This document shows, in pieces, positions 29,260 to 38,380 of a DNA stretch of 64,000 nucleotides. A model generated the notes under the pieces. That model had not been told where the DNA came from and ran no database searches. It was given only the letters and a program-made list of their open reading frames with translations. This stretch comes from Pseudomonas sp. SLFW (lineage in GTDB: Bacteria > Pseudomonadota > Gammaproteobacteria > Pseudomonadales > Pseudomonadaceae), in NCBI RefSeq assembly GCF_009905615.1, contig NZ_JAAAKW010000001.1, positions 682,001 to 746,000 on the forward strand. The letters are read 5' to 3'. Within the stretch, counting starts at the first letter, position 1. Each line of letters begins with the position of its first letter. Made by a program: the position numbers and the translations under genes.

Positions 29260-32135
29260 TACAGCTTCTCCACGCACAGCCTCTCCACGAGGCCACGCAC
29301 TTCAGCGGCGCTGCCGACGGCCAGCGCATGTTGCGCCAACTGCCGGGCACCGGTCAGATTCAACTCACGGACGCAGGCTTTGACTTCGCCCACACTGCGC
29401 GCCGCGACACTCAATTCACCGACGCCCAGCCCGACCAGTACCGGCACTGCCAGCGGGTCCGCTGCCAACTCGCCGCACACGCCGACCCATTTGCCATGGG
29501 CATGGGCGGCGCGAACGGTGATGTCGATCAGTTGCAGTACGGCGGGATGCAGACCATCCGCTTGGCCCGACAAGGTCGGATGACCACGGTCGATGGCCAG
29601 GGTGTACTGCGTCAGGTCGTTGGTTCCGACGCTGAAGAAGTCCACCTCTTTGGCCAGCACCGGCGCCAGCAGTGCTGCCGACGGCACTTCGATCATGATG
29701 CCCAGTTGCAAGTCGGCCACCGGGATTTCCAGGCGCAGACGCTCGGTCATGTCCCGCGCCTGACGCCACTCTTCAACCGTGCCGACCATCGGGAACATGA
29801 TGCGCAACGGACGGTTGTCGGCGGCACGCAGCAAGGCGCGAAGCTGGCTTTCCATCACGTCAGGACGCTGCAAGGTCAGACGAATGCCGCGCACGCCGAG
29901 GAATGGGTTTTCTTCCTTGTCGATTGGCCAGTACGGCAGGGGTTTATCGCCACCGACGTCGAGGGTACGAACCACCAATGGGCGGCCTTTGAGGTCGTCA
30001 AGCACGCGACGGTATTCGGCTTCCTGAGTGGCTTCGTCCGGCGCGGAGCTGTGGGCCATGAACAGCAATTCGGTGCGCAACAGGCCGATGCCTTCGGCGC
30101 CCTGCTCTACCGCAGCGGGCGTACCGGCGCTGTCGCCAATGTTGGCGAACACCTCGACCGCGTGGCCGTCCTGGGTGATTGCAGGCTCCATGCGCAACGC
30201 GGCAGCGGCTTTCAGACGTGTCTCGCGGGTGTCGCGGTCAAGCAAGGCGCGCTCCAAGGTCGGGTCGTCCGGCGCCACATCCAGGCGTCCGCGCTGACCG
30301 TCGATCAGCAAAACGGTGCCGGATTTGATCAGCAACACCGCTTCCCCGGCACCGACCAGCGCCGGAATACCCAATGCGCGAGCGACGATGGCGCTGTGGG
30401 CCGTGGCTCCCCCGCGCGCCGTGAGAATCCCGGCGACGCGCGCGGGATCGAGCCGTGCCACGTCGGACGGGCCGACTTCATCCATCACCAGAATGTAGGG
30501 TTCGTGCGGTTCAACCAGATCCTGCACGCCACACAGTTGCGCCAGCACGCGACGACCTACATCGCGCAGGTCCGCCGCACGTTCGGCGAGCAGCGCATCT
30601 TTGAGCTGTTCCTGCTGGCGCGCCGCCGCGTCGATCACATGCGTCCAGGCGGCAGCGGCACTTTCACCACTTTTGAGACGCAGGGTGACCTCGTCCACCA
30701 GCTCGGGGTCGTCGAGCATTTCCTGGTGGGTGATGAAAATCTCGCGAATGGCCTTGGCGGTGCTGCGTTGGATCAGCCCTTCGATGTCGCTTCGGACCAA
30801 GCCCAACGCCGAGTGCAGACGCTCATGCTCGGCGTGATACGACTCGCCGCGCAGCGGGTAATCAAATACCGGCAACACGTGCACATGGGCAGGCCCCGTG
30901 GCGATGCCGGGGGCGGCGGGAACGGCCTGGATCTGTGAACCGGCGGAGGGGGCGCTCAGGTGTTTTTCCACCACGGCCGCAATCGGGCTCGGCGCGGACT
31001 CGGTCGGCAGCGGCTCGATCTCCTCGCCCAAGCCTTCGCGGACAGCAGCGATCAGAGCAGGCAAGGCATCGCTGGCAATGGCCGGCTCGGCAATGAATTC
31101 CAGCACCTGCCCCCGACGCACGCCGAGGCTCAGCAGTTTGCTCAGACTTTTGACCGACACAGGATTTTCGGCGCTGTCGAGAATGCGCACGCGCACCTCG
31201 CCTTCAAAATTTTTCGCCAGTTGCGCGAGGATCTTCGCCGGGCGCGCATGCAGGCCATGAGCGTTGGCAAGGGCAACACGCTCGCTCGGCCAGTCAGGCG
31301 GCACGTCACCGCCCAAGGCTTGCAGCACCGCGCGGCTGCTGGTGGCCTGACCCAATTCTTGCCCACGGCCTTCGATCAACAGCGCGCACAGCCTTTCGAG
31401 CAACGCCTGATGGGACTCACCCAGGCTGGCGAGGCAGAACAGGCCGTTCAACGGTTGCCCCAGATGACGCATGGGCTTGTCCGGCGTGACAAACGCCAGC
31501 CCCGGTTTGTTGACCATCTGCTCGCTGTGCAGCCACCAGAGGCCGTCGCCCAACGGCAGCGGCTCGACCTGTTGCAGCACGGCGGCAAAGCCGTTGTTCA
31601 CGCATTCGGCACGACGCAGCAACCGCGCGCCACGCCAGACCAGCTCTTCGAAGTCATCGACTGACGCGCCGAGGCTGATCATTTGTGCATCCAGCGCCAG
31701 TTCCTGCGGAGCGCCTTGCAGCAGTTGGAGCAGCGCCTCTGGACTCGTGGCCTGACGCAACGCTTCGCCCAGATCGGTCTCGCCGAGGGCACGGGTCAGG
31801 AGTTGGAGGAGACGCAAGTGTTCGTCGGACTTGGCGGCAATGCCGATGGCCAGATAGACGATCTGCCCGTCGCCCCAATCCACGCCTTCCGGAAACTGCA
31901 TCAAACGCACACCGGTGGCGTACACCTGATCGCGGGTTTGCGGCGTGCCATGGGGAATCGCGATGCCCTGGCCAAGAAAGGTCGAACCCTGTTGCTCGCG
32001 GGCTTGCAGCCCTTGCAAATAACCCGGTGCGACGAGTCCGTCAGCTACGAGCAGATCAGCGAGCAATTGCAGCGCGGCAGGTTTATCCATAGCCGTTTGG
32101 CCCATGGAAATTTGCTCAACGGTCAGTTCGAGCAT
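29259..32135 (-). CDS. fruB: Fused PTS protein EIIA(Fru)-HPr-EI
   Basis: A 958-residue cytoplasmic phosphotransfer protein. EIIA(Fru) (about 1-145) with phospho-His62 in GIAIPHGT; a linker; HPr-like domain (about 284-370) with phospho-His296 in [12 protein letters not shown] domain (about 400-958) with phospho-His580 in [15 protein letters not shown]. It carries phosphate from PEP to FruA in one polypeptide, the only sugar PTS typical of Pseudomonas. The start at 32135 follows AGGAG by 7 bases. An A-rich candidate Hfq/Crc site and a candidate FruR operator lie upstream. Confidence 0.97.
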   Translation of the reverse strand: MLELTVEQISMGQTAMDKPAALQLLADLLVADGLVAPGYLQGLQAREQQGSTFLGQGIAIPHGTPQTRDQVYATGVRLMQFPEGVDWGDGQIVYLAIGIAAKSDEHLRLLQLLTRALGETDLGEALRQATSPEALLQLLQGAPQELALDAQMISLGASVDDFEELVWRGARLLRRAECVNNGFAAVLQQVEPLPLGDGLWWLHSEQMVNKPGLAFVTPDKPMRHLGQPLNGLFCLASLGESHQALLERLCALLIEGRGQELGQATSSRAVLQALGGDVPPDWPSERVALANAHGLHARPAKILAQLAKNFEGEVRVRILDSAENPVSVKSLSKLLSLGVRRGQVLEFIAEPAIASDALPALIAAVREGLGEEIEPLPTESAPSPIAAVVEKHLSAPSAGSQIQAVPAAPGIATGPAHVHVLPVFDYPLRGESYHAEHERLHSALGLVRSDIEGLIQRSTAKAIREIFITHQEMLDDPELVDEVTLRLKSGESAAAAWTHVIDAAARQQEQLKDALLAERAADLRDVGRRVLAQLCGVQDLVEPHEPYILVMDEVGPSDVARLDPARVAGILTARGGATAHSAIVARALGIPALVGAGEAVLLIKSGTVLLIDGQRGRLDVAPDDPTLERALLDRDTRETRLKAAAALRMEPAITQDGHAVEVFANIGDSAGTPAAVEQGAEGIGLLRTELLFMAHSSAPDEATQEAEYRRVLDDLKGRPLVVRTLDVGGDKPLPYWPIDKEENPFLGVRGIRLTLQRPDVMESQLRALLRAADNRPLRIMFPMVGTVEEWRQARDMTERLRLEIPVADLQLGIMIEVPSAALLAPVLAKEVDFFSVGTNDLTQYTLAIDRGHPTLSGQADGLHPAVLQLIDITVRAAHAHGKWVGVCGELAADPLAVPVLVGLGVGELSVAARSVGEVKACVRELNLTGARQLAQHALAVGSAAEVRGLVERLCVEKL

Positions 32136-32142
32136 CGCGTTC

Positions 32143-32160
32143 TCCTGTGATTCTTGTTTT
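32143..32160 (-). promoter_or_regulatory. fruB ribosome site with adjacent A-rich Hfq/Crc-type motif
   Basis: On the minus strand AAAACAAGAATCACAGGAG precedes the fruB start. AACAAGAA (complement of 32151-32158) matches the AANAANAA catabolite-repression motif exactly and lies 5 bases before the AGGAG ribosome site. Hfq/Crc binding at such sites blocks translation of sugar-use genes in Pseudomonas. fruB is, from memory, a known Crc target in P. putida. Confidence 0.6.
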
Positions 32161-32233
32161 AGGGCCTGAGGCACGTGGATAACACGGCATCAGACCAGCG
32201 TTCTTGCACGATTACGGCAATAAATGCGCTTGC

Positions 32234-32245
32234 TGAATCGTTTAA
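32234..32245 (-). promoter_or_regulatory. Candidate FruR (Cra) operator between fruB and fruR
   Basis: The minus strand reads TTAAACGATTCA, one base from the site I recall for P. putida Cra/FruR (TTAAACGTTTCA). It is central in the 286-base gap between the divergent fruB and fruR starts, so it could serve both. A weaker TGAAAACGTAATCG stretch at about 32317-32330 may be a second half-site. Confidence 0.6.
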
Positions 32246-32421
32246 TCTAGATTGCCGGGCACGTTACTCGATATCTTGCGCAGATTGAAGCGCATCCTGC
32301 TGACCGGCGCAGAAAGCATTCTGAAAACGTAATCGATAATGCTCTGCTGTAATGATGACTCTAAATCGGTGAAAATCCCGACCGCATTCCGTCCGTGCCA
32401 AAGAATAAAAGGAAGGTCCGC

Positions 32422-33417
32422 TTGAAACTCAGTGATATTGCGCGTCTGGCCGGCGTCTCCGTCACCACCGCCAGCTACGTGATCAACGGCAAGGCCGAGC
32501 AGCAACGCATCAGCAACGCGACCGTTGAACGTGTGCGGGCGGTGGTCGAGGCCCATGGATTTCGCCCCAATCCACAGGCTGCGGGGCTGCGCAGCCGCCA
32601 CACCCGCACATTGGGTTTCATTTTGCCGGACCTGGAAAACCCGAGTTACGCCCGTATCGCCAAGCAACTCGAACAAGGCGCCCGTGCCCGAGGCTATCAA
32701 CTCCTGATCGCCAGTTCCGACGACGATCCCATCAGCGAGTTGCAATTGTTGCAGTTGTTTCGCGCCCGTCGTTGCGATGCCCTCTTCGTTGCCAGTTGCC
32801 TGCCTGCCAGCGATGACAGCTACCGCGACCTACAAAAACATGGCATTCCCGTCATCGCCATCGACCGGGAAATGGACCCCGCGCATTTCTGCTCGGTGGT
32901 CAGCGACGACCACGACGCCAGCCAGCAACTGACGCGCAGCCTGCTGGAAACCAGACCCCGGCACGTTGCCCTCATCGGCGCCCGCCCTGAACTCAGCGTC
33001 AGTAAAGCCCGTGCCAGTGGCTTCGAAGACGCACTGGAAGGCTTCAAAGGCTCGGTGATCGTCGAGCATGGCGAAGCGTTCAGTCGCGATTGCGGCCTGC
33101 ACATCGCGGGCGAGATGCTTGATCGCCTCGGCTATTTTCCCGACGCGTTGATCACCACGTCCTATGTTCTGTTGCAGGGCGTTTTCGACCTTCTGCACGC
33201 GCGCCGTCTCAATCCTGATCAACTGCACCTCGGCACTTTCGGCGACACGCAACTGCTCGACTTTCTGCCGTTGCCGGTCAACGCCATGGCCCAACAGCAC
33301 CAGTTGATCGCTGAAAAAGCACTGGCATTGGCCCTATCGGCCGTGGAACAGGATCTGTACGAGCCGGGCGTTCACGCCATCGTGCGCACGTTCAAACAGC
33401 GCATTCACGAGGCCTGA
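32422..33417 (+). CDS. fruR: Fructose operon repressor FruR/Cra, LacI family (TTG start)
   Basis: A 331-residue LacI-family regulator. Helix-turn-helix at the N-terminus (LKLSDIARLAGVSVTTASYVI, hinge about 45-60), then a periplasmic-binding-protein-like effector domain (about 62-320). In P. putida this protein responds to fructose 1-phosphate. The start is taken as TTG at 32422, because relatives begin MKLSDIARLAG and AGGAAGG lies 5 bases upstream. A GTG at 32395 would add nine basic residues. Divergent from fruB. Confidence 0.92.
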   Translation: MKLSDIARLAGVSVTTASYVINGKAEQQRISNATVERVRAVVEAHGFRPNPQAAGLRSRHTRTLGFILPDLENPSYARIAKQLEQGARARGYQLLIASSDDDPISELQLLQLFRARRCDALFVASCLPASDDSYRDLQKHGIPVIAIDREMDPAHFCSVVSDDHDASQQLTRSLLETRPRHVALIGARPELSVSKARASGFEDALEGFKGSVIVEHGEAFSRDCGLHIAGEMLDRLGYFPDALITTSYVLLQGVFDLLHARRLNPDQLHLGTFGDTQLLDFLPLPVNAMAQQHQLIAEKALALALSAVEQDLYEPGVHAIVRTFKQRIHEA

Positions 33418-33418
33418 C

Positions 33419-34198
33419 GTGCGGATGATCGACACCCACACGCATTTGGACTTCGATGATTTCGACGCTGACCGAGACGCCGTTCTCAGCCATTGTCGAG
33501 AGCTGCAAGTAGACCGGATCGTGGTGTTGGGGGTCTATCAGCGCAATCTGCAGCGGGTGTGGGATCTGGCCCTCAATGAGCCTTCCATTTACGCGGCATT
33601 GGGCTTACACCCGATTTATCTTGATGAACACCGCCCGGAGCACCTTCATGAATTGCGCGAGCGACTGGCCGAATTGGCGGGCCATCCAAAACTCTGCGCC
33701 GTGGGCGAAATCGGGCTGGATTACTACGTCGAATCGGTGGATCGGGATCGCCAAAAAACCGTGTTCGAGCAACAGCTACAAATGGCCGCTGACTTCAATC
33801 TGCCCGCCCTGCTCCACGTACGCCGCAGTCACGCCGATACCATTGCCACACTCAAACGCTTCAAGCTCAAACGCGCTGGCATCGTTCACGCCTTCGCGGG
33901 GAGCCGAGAGGAAGCGAAGGAATACATCAAGCTCGGTTTCAAACTCGGCCTTGGCGGCGCGGCGACCTGGCCGCAAGCGCTGCGCATGCACCGGGTGATT
34001 GCCGACCTGCCGCTGGACAGCGTGGTGCTGGAAACCGATTCCCCCGACATGGCCCCGGCGATGTACCCCGGCCAGCGCAACAGCCCCGAGCATTTGCCAG
34101 CTATTTGCGTTGCCTTGGCCGGACTTATGAATACCACGCCCGACACCCTCGCCAACGCCAGCACCGAGAACGCCTGCCAAGTCTTCGGCTGGGCATGA
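33419..34198 (+). CDS. TatD-family metal-dependent hydrolase (GTG start)
   Basis: A 259-residue TIM-barrel hydrolase. Metal ligands: HTHLDFDD (N-terminal His pair), Glu in AVGEIGLDYY, His in LLHVRRSH and IVHAFAGS, Asp in LETDSPDM. TatD proteins are magnesium-dependent 3'-5' DNases, sometimes linked to oxidative DNA damage or D-amino-acid tRNA. The exact activity of this paralogue cannot be told. GTG at 33419 lies one base after the fruR TGA, giving MRMIDTHTH. An ATG two codons later is possible. Probably cotranscribed with fruR. Confidence 0.9.
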   Translation: MRMIDTHTHLDFDDFDADRDAVLSHCRELQVDRIVVLGVYQRNLQRVWDLALNEPSIYAALGLHPIYLDEHRPEHLHELRERLAELAGHPKLCAVGEIGLDYYVESVDRDRQKTVFEQQLQMAADFNLPALLHVRRSHADTIATLKRFKLKRAGIVHAFAGSREEAKEYIKLGFKLGLGGAATWPQALRMHRVIADLPLDSVVLETDSPDMAPAMYPGQRNSPEHLPAICVALAGLMNTTPDTLANASTENACQVFGWA

Positions 34199-34304
34199 AT
34201 CACGCCTGACTCACCACTCGCCCGATTTCATTTTGTAAAAAGAAATTTCAAACGCGACCAGCGGTCCTTTGCATACCTACCCCCGATCGCTAAGGACACC
34301 GGCA

Positions 34305-34733
34305 ATGAAATTCTCCAAGTTCGCGCAGGCGCTGTCGAAATGGACCGGCAACCCGAAAACCTTCGTCGTGGCCGTTCTGTTGATCTGCGTGTGGGCCGTG
34401 ACGGGTCCGTTCTTCCATTACAACGACACGTGGCAGCTGATCATCAACACCTCCACGACGATCATCACGTTTCTGATGGTCTTCCTCGTGCAGAACACCC
34501 AGAACCGCGACACGGACGAGTTGCACATCAAGATCGACGAGCTATTGCGGGTCACCAAGGATGCCCAGAACGCGGTGTTGAGTCTGGACAACCTGGACCA
34601 GAAAGAACTGCACGCGCTGCGCAAGAAATACAAGGCCATGGGTGATCGTGAAGACACCGACCACACCCAGCCGTTTCCCGCGTGCGATGCCGATGTCGTC
34701 ATCGACAAGTCTGAGCCGGCCACCGACCATTGA
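34305..34733 (+). CDS. Low-affinity iron permease family protein
   Basis: A 142-residue membrane protein of the low-affinity iron permease family (PF04120). Two hydrophobic helices: VVAVLLICVWAVTGPFFHY (about 21-39) and LIINTSTTIITFLMVFLVQN (about 46-65), followed by the family motif QNTQNRDTDELHIKIDEL and a charged cytoplasmic tail. The start at 34305 follows AAGGA by 8 bases, and a longer frame from 34269 lacks a ribosome site. Iron transport is a family label and is not proven for bacterial members. Confidence 0.87.
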   Translation: MKFSKFAQALSKWTGNPKTFVVAVLLICVWAVTGPFFHYNDTWQLIINTSTTIITFLMVFLVQNTQNRDTDELHIKIDELLRVTKDAQNAVLSLDNLDQKELHALRKKYKAMGDREDTDHTQPFPACDADVVIDKSEPATDH

Positions 34734-34799
34734 TCAGAGGGCGAGGAACTACACGGCGTCGGGTTTTTCTCAAATGGATGTGTCGTCTGTGCTGACGCC

Positions 34800-34889
34800 T
34801 CGCGGATGAATTCGCTCCTACAGGTGATTTGGCGTACGCCTGAAACGGGTGGACGGACACAGCACCTGTGGGAGCGAATTCATTCGCGA
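34800..34889. repeat. REP pair, class B, flipped arm order
   Basis: Left arm 34800-34823 reads TCGCGGATGAATTCGCTCC, right arm 34866-34889 reads GGGAGCGAATTCATTCGCGA. The arms point outward, the reverse of the other class B elements. It lies between the iron permease family gene and the DUF3182 gene. Confidence 0.85.
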
Positions 34890-34951
34890 AAGATGTATCA
34901 GACTACAGATATTTATTGCGAAACACTTCGGCCTCACCAGGGAGTTCGCCC

Positions 34952-36073
34952 ATGAGCGGATCACGCAGCACTGCAAAGTCTGAAGTCGTTCTGCTGGCCA
35001 CCCACAAGCGCTTGGCGACTCACGAAACGGTGGTCCAACAGGCTCTGGCCGAACGGATCGCGGGTGTCTTGGGAGCGAAATTCGTCGGGGCGTATGACCC
35101 GGACCTGCACCAAGGTCATGCGCTGTATTACATCCCGTCCGACACGCTTATCGGAAAAGAGGATGGCAACGCGCTGAATATTCGCAGCGTCGATGACTTC
35201 TTTGGCGGGCTTATCGACCATCCCTTCATGGCCACCAAAGCCATTTCCCATCCTCTCCTCAAAGACGCAACCGCGAAACCGGCAGGCTGGTCTGATCGAT
35301 TTTTCGAAGATGCAGCCGATGCCGTGCTTGCAGGTTTCAGCGTGTTCAACGAGGCCGATGCCAGGCGCGCCGGGGTGCTGTTGCTCAAAGACGGCCCGGT
35401 GCGGGTGAAGCCGGTCTTAGCCACAGCAGGTCGCGGACAGTTAGTGGTGACGACGGAAGCTGAGCTCGACAGCGCCCTCGCTCAGCAAGACATGGCCGAG
35501 GTGGAGGAATGGGGGCTGGTGCTGGAGGAAGATTTGCACGACGTCATCACCTACAGCGTGGGCCAGATTCAGGTGGCGGGCATCACCATCAGTTACCACG
35601 GCACGCAAAGCCTGACCGAAGACAACAATGGCGAAACTGTCTACGGCGGCTCCCAATTGTGGCTGGTGCGCGGCGATTACAACGCGTTGCTCAAGCTCGA
35701 TCTTGACGACGATGTGCGGCGTTCGGTCACTCAAGCCATGAGTTACGAAAACGCCGCGCTGGATTGCTTCCCGGATTTCCTCGCCTCGCGGCGCAATTAC
35801 GACATTGCCCATGGCACCAATTCGCGAGGGGAAGTCTGCTCCGGCGTTTTGGAGCAATCCTGGCGCATCGGTGGCGCCAGCCCTGCCGAGATCGAAGCGC
35901 TGGTGGCGTTTGCCGCCGACCCGACCTTGCAGCGAATTCACGCGTCCAGCCACGAAATCTACGGGCCGACTACCTTGCCGGCCGATGCCCACCTTCTCTA
36001 CGAGGGCGACGACCCTGACGTCGGCCTTATCAGCAAATTCACACAGGTCCAGCCTTATGACCGTACGCAGTGA
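34952..36073 (+). CDS. DUF3182 family protein, possible ATP-grasp enzyme
   Basis: A 373-residue soluble protein of DUF3182. The region RRAGVLLLKDGPVRVKPVLATAGRGQ, then EEWGLVLEEDL, and late EQSWRIGGAS resembles the Lys/Glu/Arg nucleotide-binding layout of ATP-grasp ligases, but this is inference. The start at 34952 (MSGSRSTAKSEVV) has AGGGAG about 8 bases upstream. A longer frame from 34868 runs through the REP. The last 17 bases overlap the hydrolase gene, so the two are a coupled pair. Function is unknown. Confidence 0.85.
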   Translation: MSGSRSTAKSEVVLLATHKRLATHETVVQQALAERIAGVLGAKFVGAYDPDLHQGHALYYIPSDTLIGKEDGNALNIRSVDDFFGGLIDHPFMATKAISHPLLKDATAKPAGWSDRFFEDAADAVLAGFSVFNEADARRAGVLLLKDGPVRVKPVLATAGRGQLVVTTEAELDSALAQQDMAEVEEWGLVLEEDLHDVITYSVGQIQVAGITISYHGTQSLTEDNNGETVYGGSQLWLVRGDYNALLKLDLDDDVRRSVTQAMSYENAALDCFPDFLASRRNYDIAHGTNSRGEVCSGVLEQSWRIGGASPAEIEALVAFAADPTLQRIHASSHEIYGPTTLPADAHLLYEGDDPDVGLISKFTQVQPYDRTQ

Positions 36074-36827
36074 AACCATCGACATCAACGTCAGCGACGA
36101 CACCATCTCAGGCACCATCCTGGCGCCCGGCGCGAAAATGCCCGGCATTCTGTTCGTGCACGGGTGGGGCGGCAGTCAGCAGCGCGACCTCGCTCGGGCC
36201 AAGAACATCACCGGCCTGGGTTGCGTGTGCCTGACCTTCGACTTGCGCGGCCACGAACGCACCCATGAAATGCGCGCCTCGGTGTCCCGCGAACACAGCA
36301 TGGAAGACCTGCTTGCCGCGTACGATCGACTGGCGAGTCACCCCGCTGTGGATAACAACGCGATTGCTGTGATCGGCAGCAGTTACGGCGGCTATCTGGC
36401 GACGATTCTCAGCGGGATGCGCCCGGTCAAATGGCTGGCCTTGCGCGTTCCGGCGCTGTATTGGGACGCAGATTGGGACATGCCGAAACAGGCGCTGGAC
36501 CGGGACAAGCTTGCGCATTACCGCCGCTCGGCCGTAACCGCCGCGGATAATCGCGCGTTGGCGGCGTGCAAGGATTTCAAAGGGGATGTGTTGCTGGTCG
36601 AGTCTGAGCAGGACGATTACGTGCCCCACGCGACGTTGATGAGTTACCGCACGGCGTTCGATCTGGCGCATTCGTTGACCTATCGCTTGCTGGACGGCGC
36701 AGATCATGGATTGAGCAGCGACACCAGCCAGCATGCCTACACGACGCTGTTGACCGACTGGATCAGCGAAATGGTCATCGGCTCGCGACTGGTCGATTAT
36801 CCGCATCATTCGGCGGCGTACTCGTGA
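36057..36827 (+). CDS. Alpha/beta hydrolase (serine esterase/acyltransferase fold)
   Basis: A 256-residue cytoplasmic hydrolase. Oxyanion-side HGWGGSQQRD (about 35-44), nucleophile elbow IGSSYGGYL (GxSxG), acid region in VESEQDDYVP and a His in DGADHGLSS complete a Ser-Asp-His triad. The start ATG at 36057 is inside the last codons of the DUF3182 gene (17-base overlap, different frame), and the longer open frame upstream is only the shadow of that gene. The partnership suggests a shared pathway, perhaps activation and release of an acid or ester. Confidence 0.88.
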   Translation: MTVRSETIDINVSDDTISGTILAPGAKMPGILFVHGWGGSQQRDLARAKNITGLGCVCLTFDLRGHERTHEMRASVSREHSMEDLLAAYDRLASHPAVDNNAIAVIGSSYGGYLATILSGMRPVKWLALRVPALYWDADWDMPKQALDRDKLAHYRRSAVTAADNRALAACKDFKGDVLLVESEQDDYVPHATLMSYRTAFDLAHSLTYRLLDGADHGLSSDTSQHAYTTLLTDWISEMVIGSRLVDYPHHSAAYS

Positions 36828-36850
36828 TCCTGGAGTCGCCGCTCGCCCAG

Positions 36851-36870
36851 AGGGCGTCGGCTCACGCCCT
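36851..36870. terminator. Weak hairpin between convergent hydrolase and dehydrogenase genes
   Basis: AGGGCGT (36851-36857) pairs with ACGCCCT (36864-36870) across a 6-base loop in the 61-base convergent gap. There is no T-run on either strand, so termination is only possible. Confidence 0.3.
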
Positions 36871-36888
36871 GTCAACGGCGCCTAAACG

Positions 36889-38109
36889 TCAGGTACCCGA
36901 CAAATCCACATCATTGGCCGATACATCCACCCGGCTGTCGAACCCTGGCGTGAGGATGATCTTGCGGCAGTCTTCCTCGCGTTTATCGAAGATTCTGTAG
37001 CCGTCCGCCGCCTCTTCCAAAGACAACCGGTGGGTAATGATTGCCTCCGGCGTCAGCGCGCCTTCTTCGATCAGTTTCAACAGTTCTGGCAGGTAGCGGT
37101 GCACGTGGGTCTGGCCCATCTTGAACGTCAGCCCCTTGTCGAACGCATCGCCGAACATGAAGCCGTGAATGAAGCCCGCGTAAACGCCCGGCACGCTGAC
37201 GGTCCCGCCTCTGCGCACGGCCGCGATGCATTGGCGCAACGCCTTGCCGCTGCTGCCTTCGAGTTTGAGGGTGGCGAGGATGGTTTCCGTAGTGCTGCCC
37301 TTGGCTTCAAAACCTACAGCATCGATCACCGCATCGACACCGCGCATGCCCGACGTCTGACGCACAATGGTGTCTGCCGGGTCGTCGTCCTCATCGAAGT
37401 TGATCGGAATCACGCCGTAGGTGAACTGCGCATACGCGAGGCGATAGGCGTGATGATCGACCATGAAAATCTTCTCAGCCCCGAGCATTTTCGCGCACGC
37501 CGCGCTCAACAGTCCGACGGGTCCGGCGCCGTAAATCGCCACGCTTGAGCCCTGTTTCACACCCGCGTTGAGTACGGCCTGCCACGCCGTGGGCAGGATG
37601 TCCGAGAGGAACAAGACCTTCTCATCCGCTAACGTTCCCGGCACCTTGAACGGCCCGACATTACCCTTCGGAACGCGCACGTATTCGGCCTGCCCACCGG
37701 GCACCCCGCCGTACAAATGGCTGTAGCCAAACAACGCCGCACCGGGCGCAATCGACTTTTTATTCAGAATCGCCCCACGTCCCGTGTTAGTGGTTTCGCA
37801 CGCAGCAAAGGCATCCATCTGACAGAAAAAACAGCTGCCACAAGCGATGACGAAAGGGATGACCACACGGTCGCCGGGCTTGACGGCGGTGACTTGGGGC
37901 CCGACTTCTTCGACGATACCCATGAATTCGTGACCAAAAATGTCGCCTTGTTCGGTGGCGGGAATCTTGCCGCGATACAGGTGCAGGTCCGAGCCGCAAA
38001 TGGCCGTGGCGGTGACCTTCAAGATCACATCATCGGCTTCCTGGATGATGGGGTCGGCGACGGTTTCCACGCGTACGTCGTGGGCGCCGTGATACGTCAG
38101 TGCACGCAT
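36889..38109 (-). CDS. Zinc-dependent alcohol dehydrogenase (FdhA/threonine-dehydrogenase-like)
   Basis: A 406-residue medium-chain dehydrogenase. Catalytic-zinc residues: Cys in [12 protein letters not shown] and GHEFMG His-Glu. The structural-zinc loop is [16 protein letters not shown], with three of the usual four cysteines spaced as in the formaldehyde-dehydrogenase-like branch. NAD(P) fold: [11 protein letters not shown]. Length and the long C-terminal half resemble glutathione-independent formaldehyde dehydrogenases. The substrate is not determinable. The start at 38109 has AAGGAG about 6 bases upstream, and a longer frame from 38256 is a shadow. Confidence 0.88.
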   Translation of the reverse strand: MRALTYHGAHDVRVETVADPIIQEADDVILKVTATAICGSDLHLYRGKIPATEQGDIFGHEFMGIVEEVGPQVTAVKPGDRVVIPFVIACGSCFFCQMDAFAACETTNTGRGAILNKKSIAPGAALFGYSHLYGGVPGGQAEYVRVPKGNVGPFKVPGTLADEKVLFLSDILPTAWQAVLNAGVKQGSSVAIYGAGPVGLLSAACAKMLGAEKIFMVDHHAYRLAYAQFTYGVIPINFDEDDDPADTIVRQTSGMRGVDAVIDAVGFEAKGSTTETILATLKLEGSSGKALRQCIAAVRRGGTVSVPGVYAGFIHGFMFGDAFDKGLTFKMGQTHVHRYLPELLKLIEEGALTPEAIITHRLSLEEAADGYRIFDKREEDCRKIILTPGFDSRVDVSANDVDLSGT

Positions 38110-38223
38110 GACTTCTCCTTGGCCCGCAGGCCAGAGCGTTTTGCAGAGGCATACAACAAGGATAGGTGCAGGGGCGATGAAGTTCAGGGAACGACCCCAT
38201 AGCCGACCAATGGGTGCGCGGCG

Positions 38224-38315
38224 TTGTAGGAGTGAGCTTGCTCGCGATAGCGTCATGCAGGTCCCTACAACGGCGACTGATGCACCTCAATCGCTAGCAA
38301 AACTCACGCCTACAA
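38224..38315. repeat. REPIN, class A, right arm decayed
   Basis: The left arm (38224-38248) is intact (TAGGAGTGAGCTTGCTCGCG). The right arm (about 38290-38315) reads ATCGCTAGCAAAACTCACGC, with several changes. It lies in the divergent gap between the dehydrogenase and the ketopantoate-reductase-like gene. Confidence 0.8.
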
Positions 38316-38380
38316 AGAAATGCGCGAGGATTGGTGTAAATTGCGTAATGCCTTGAAACATTCCCCCAGCCGGAGCCACC

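Noticed and set aside
29241..30938. 565-residue open frame on plus across fruB
   Set aside because: Antisense shadow of the conserved EI domain.
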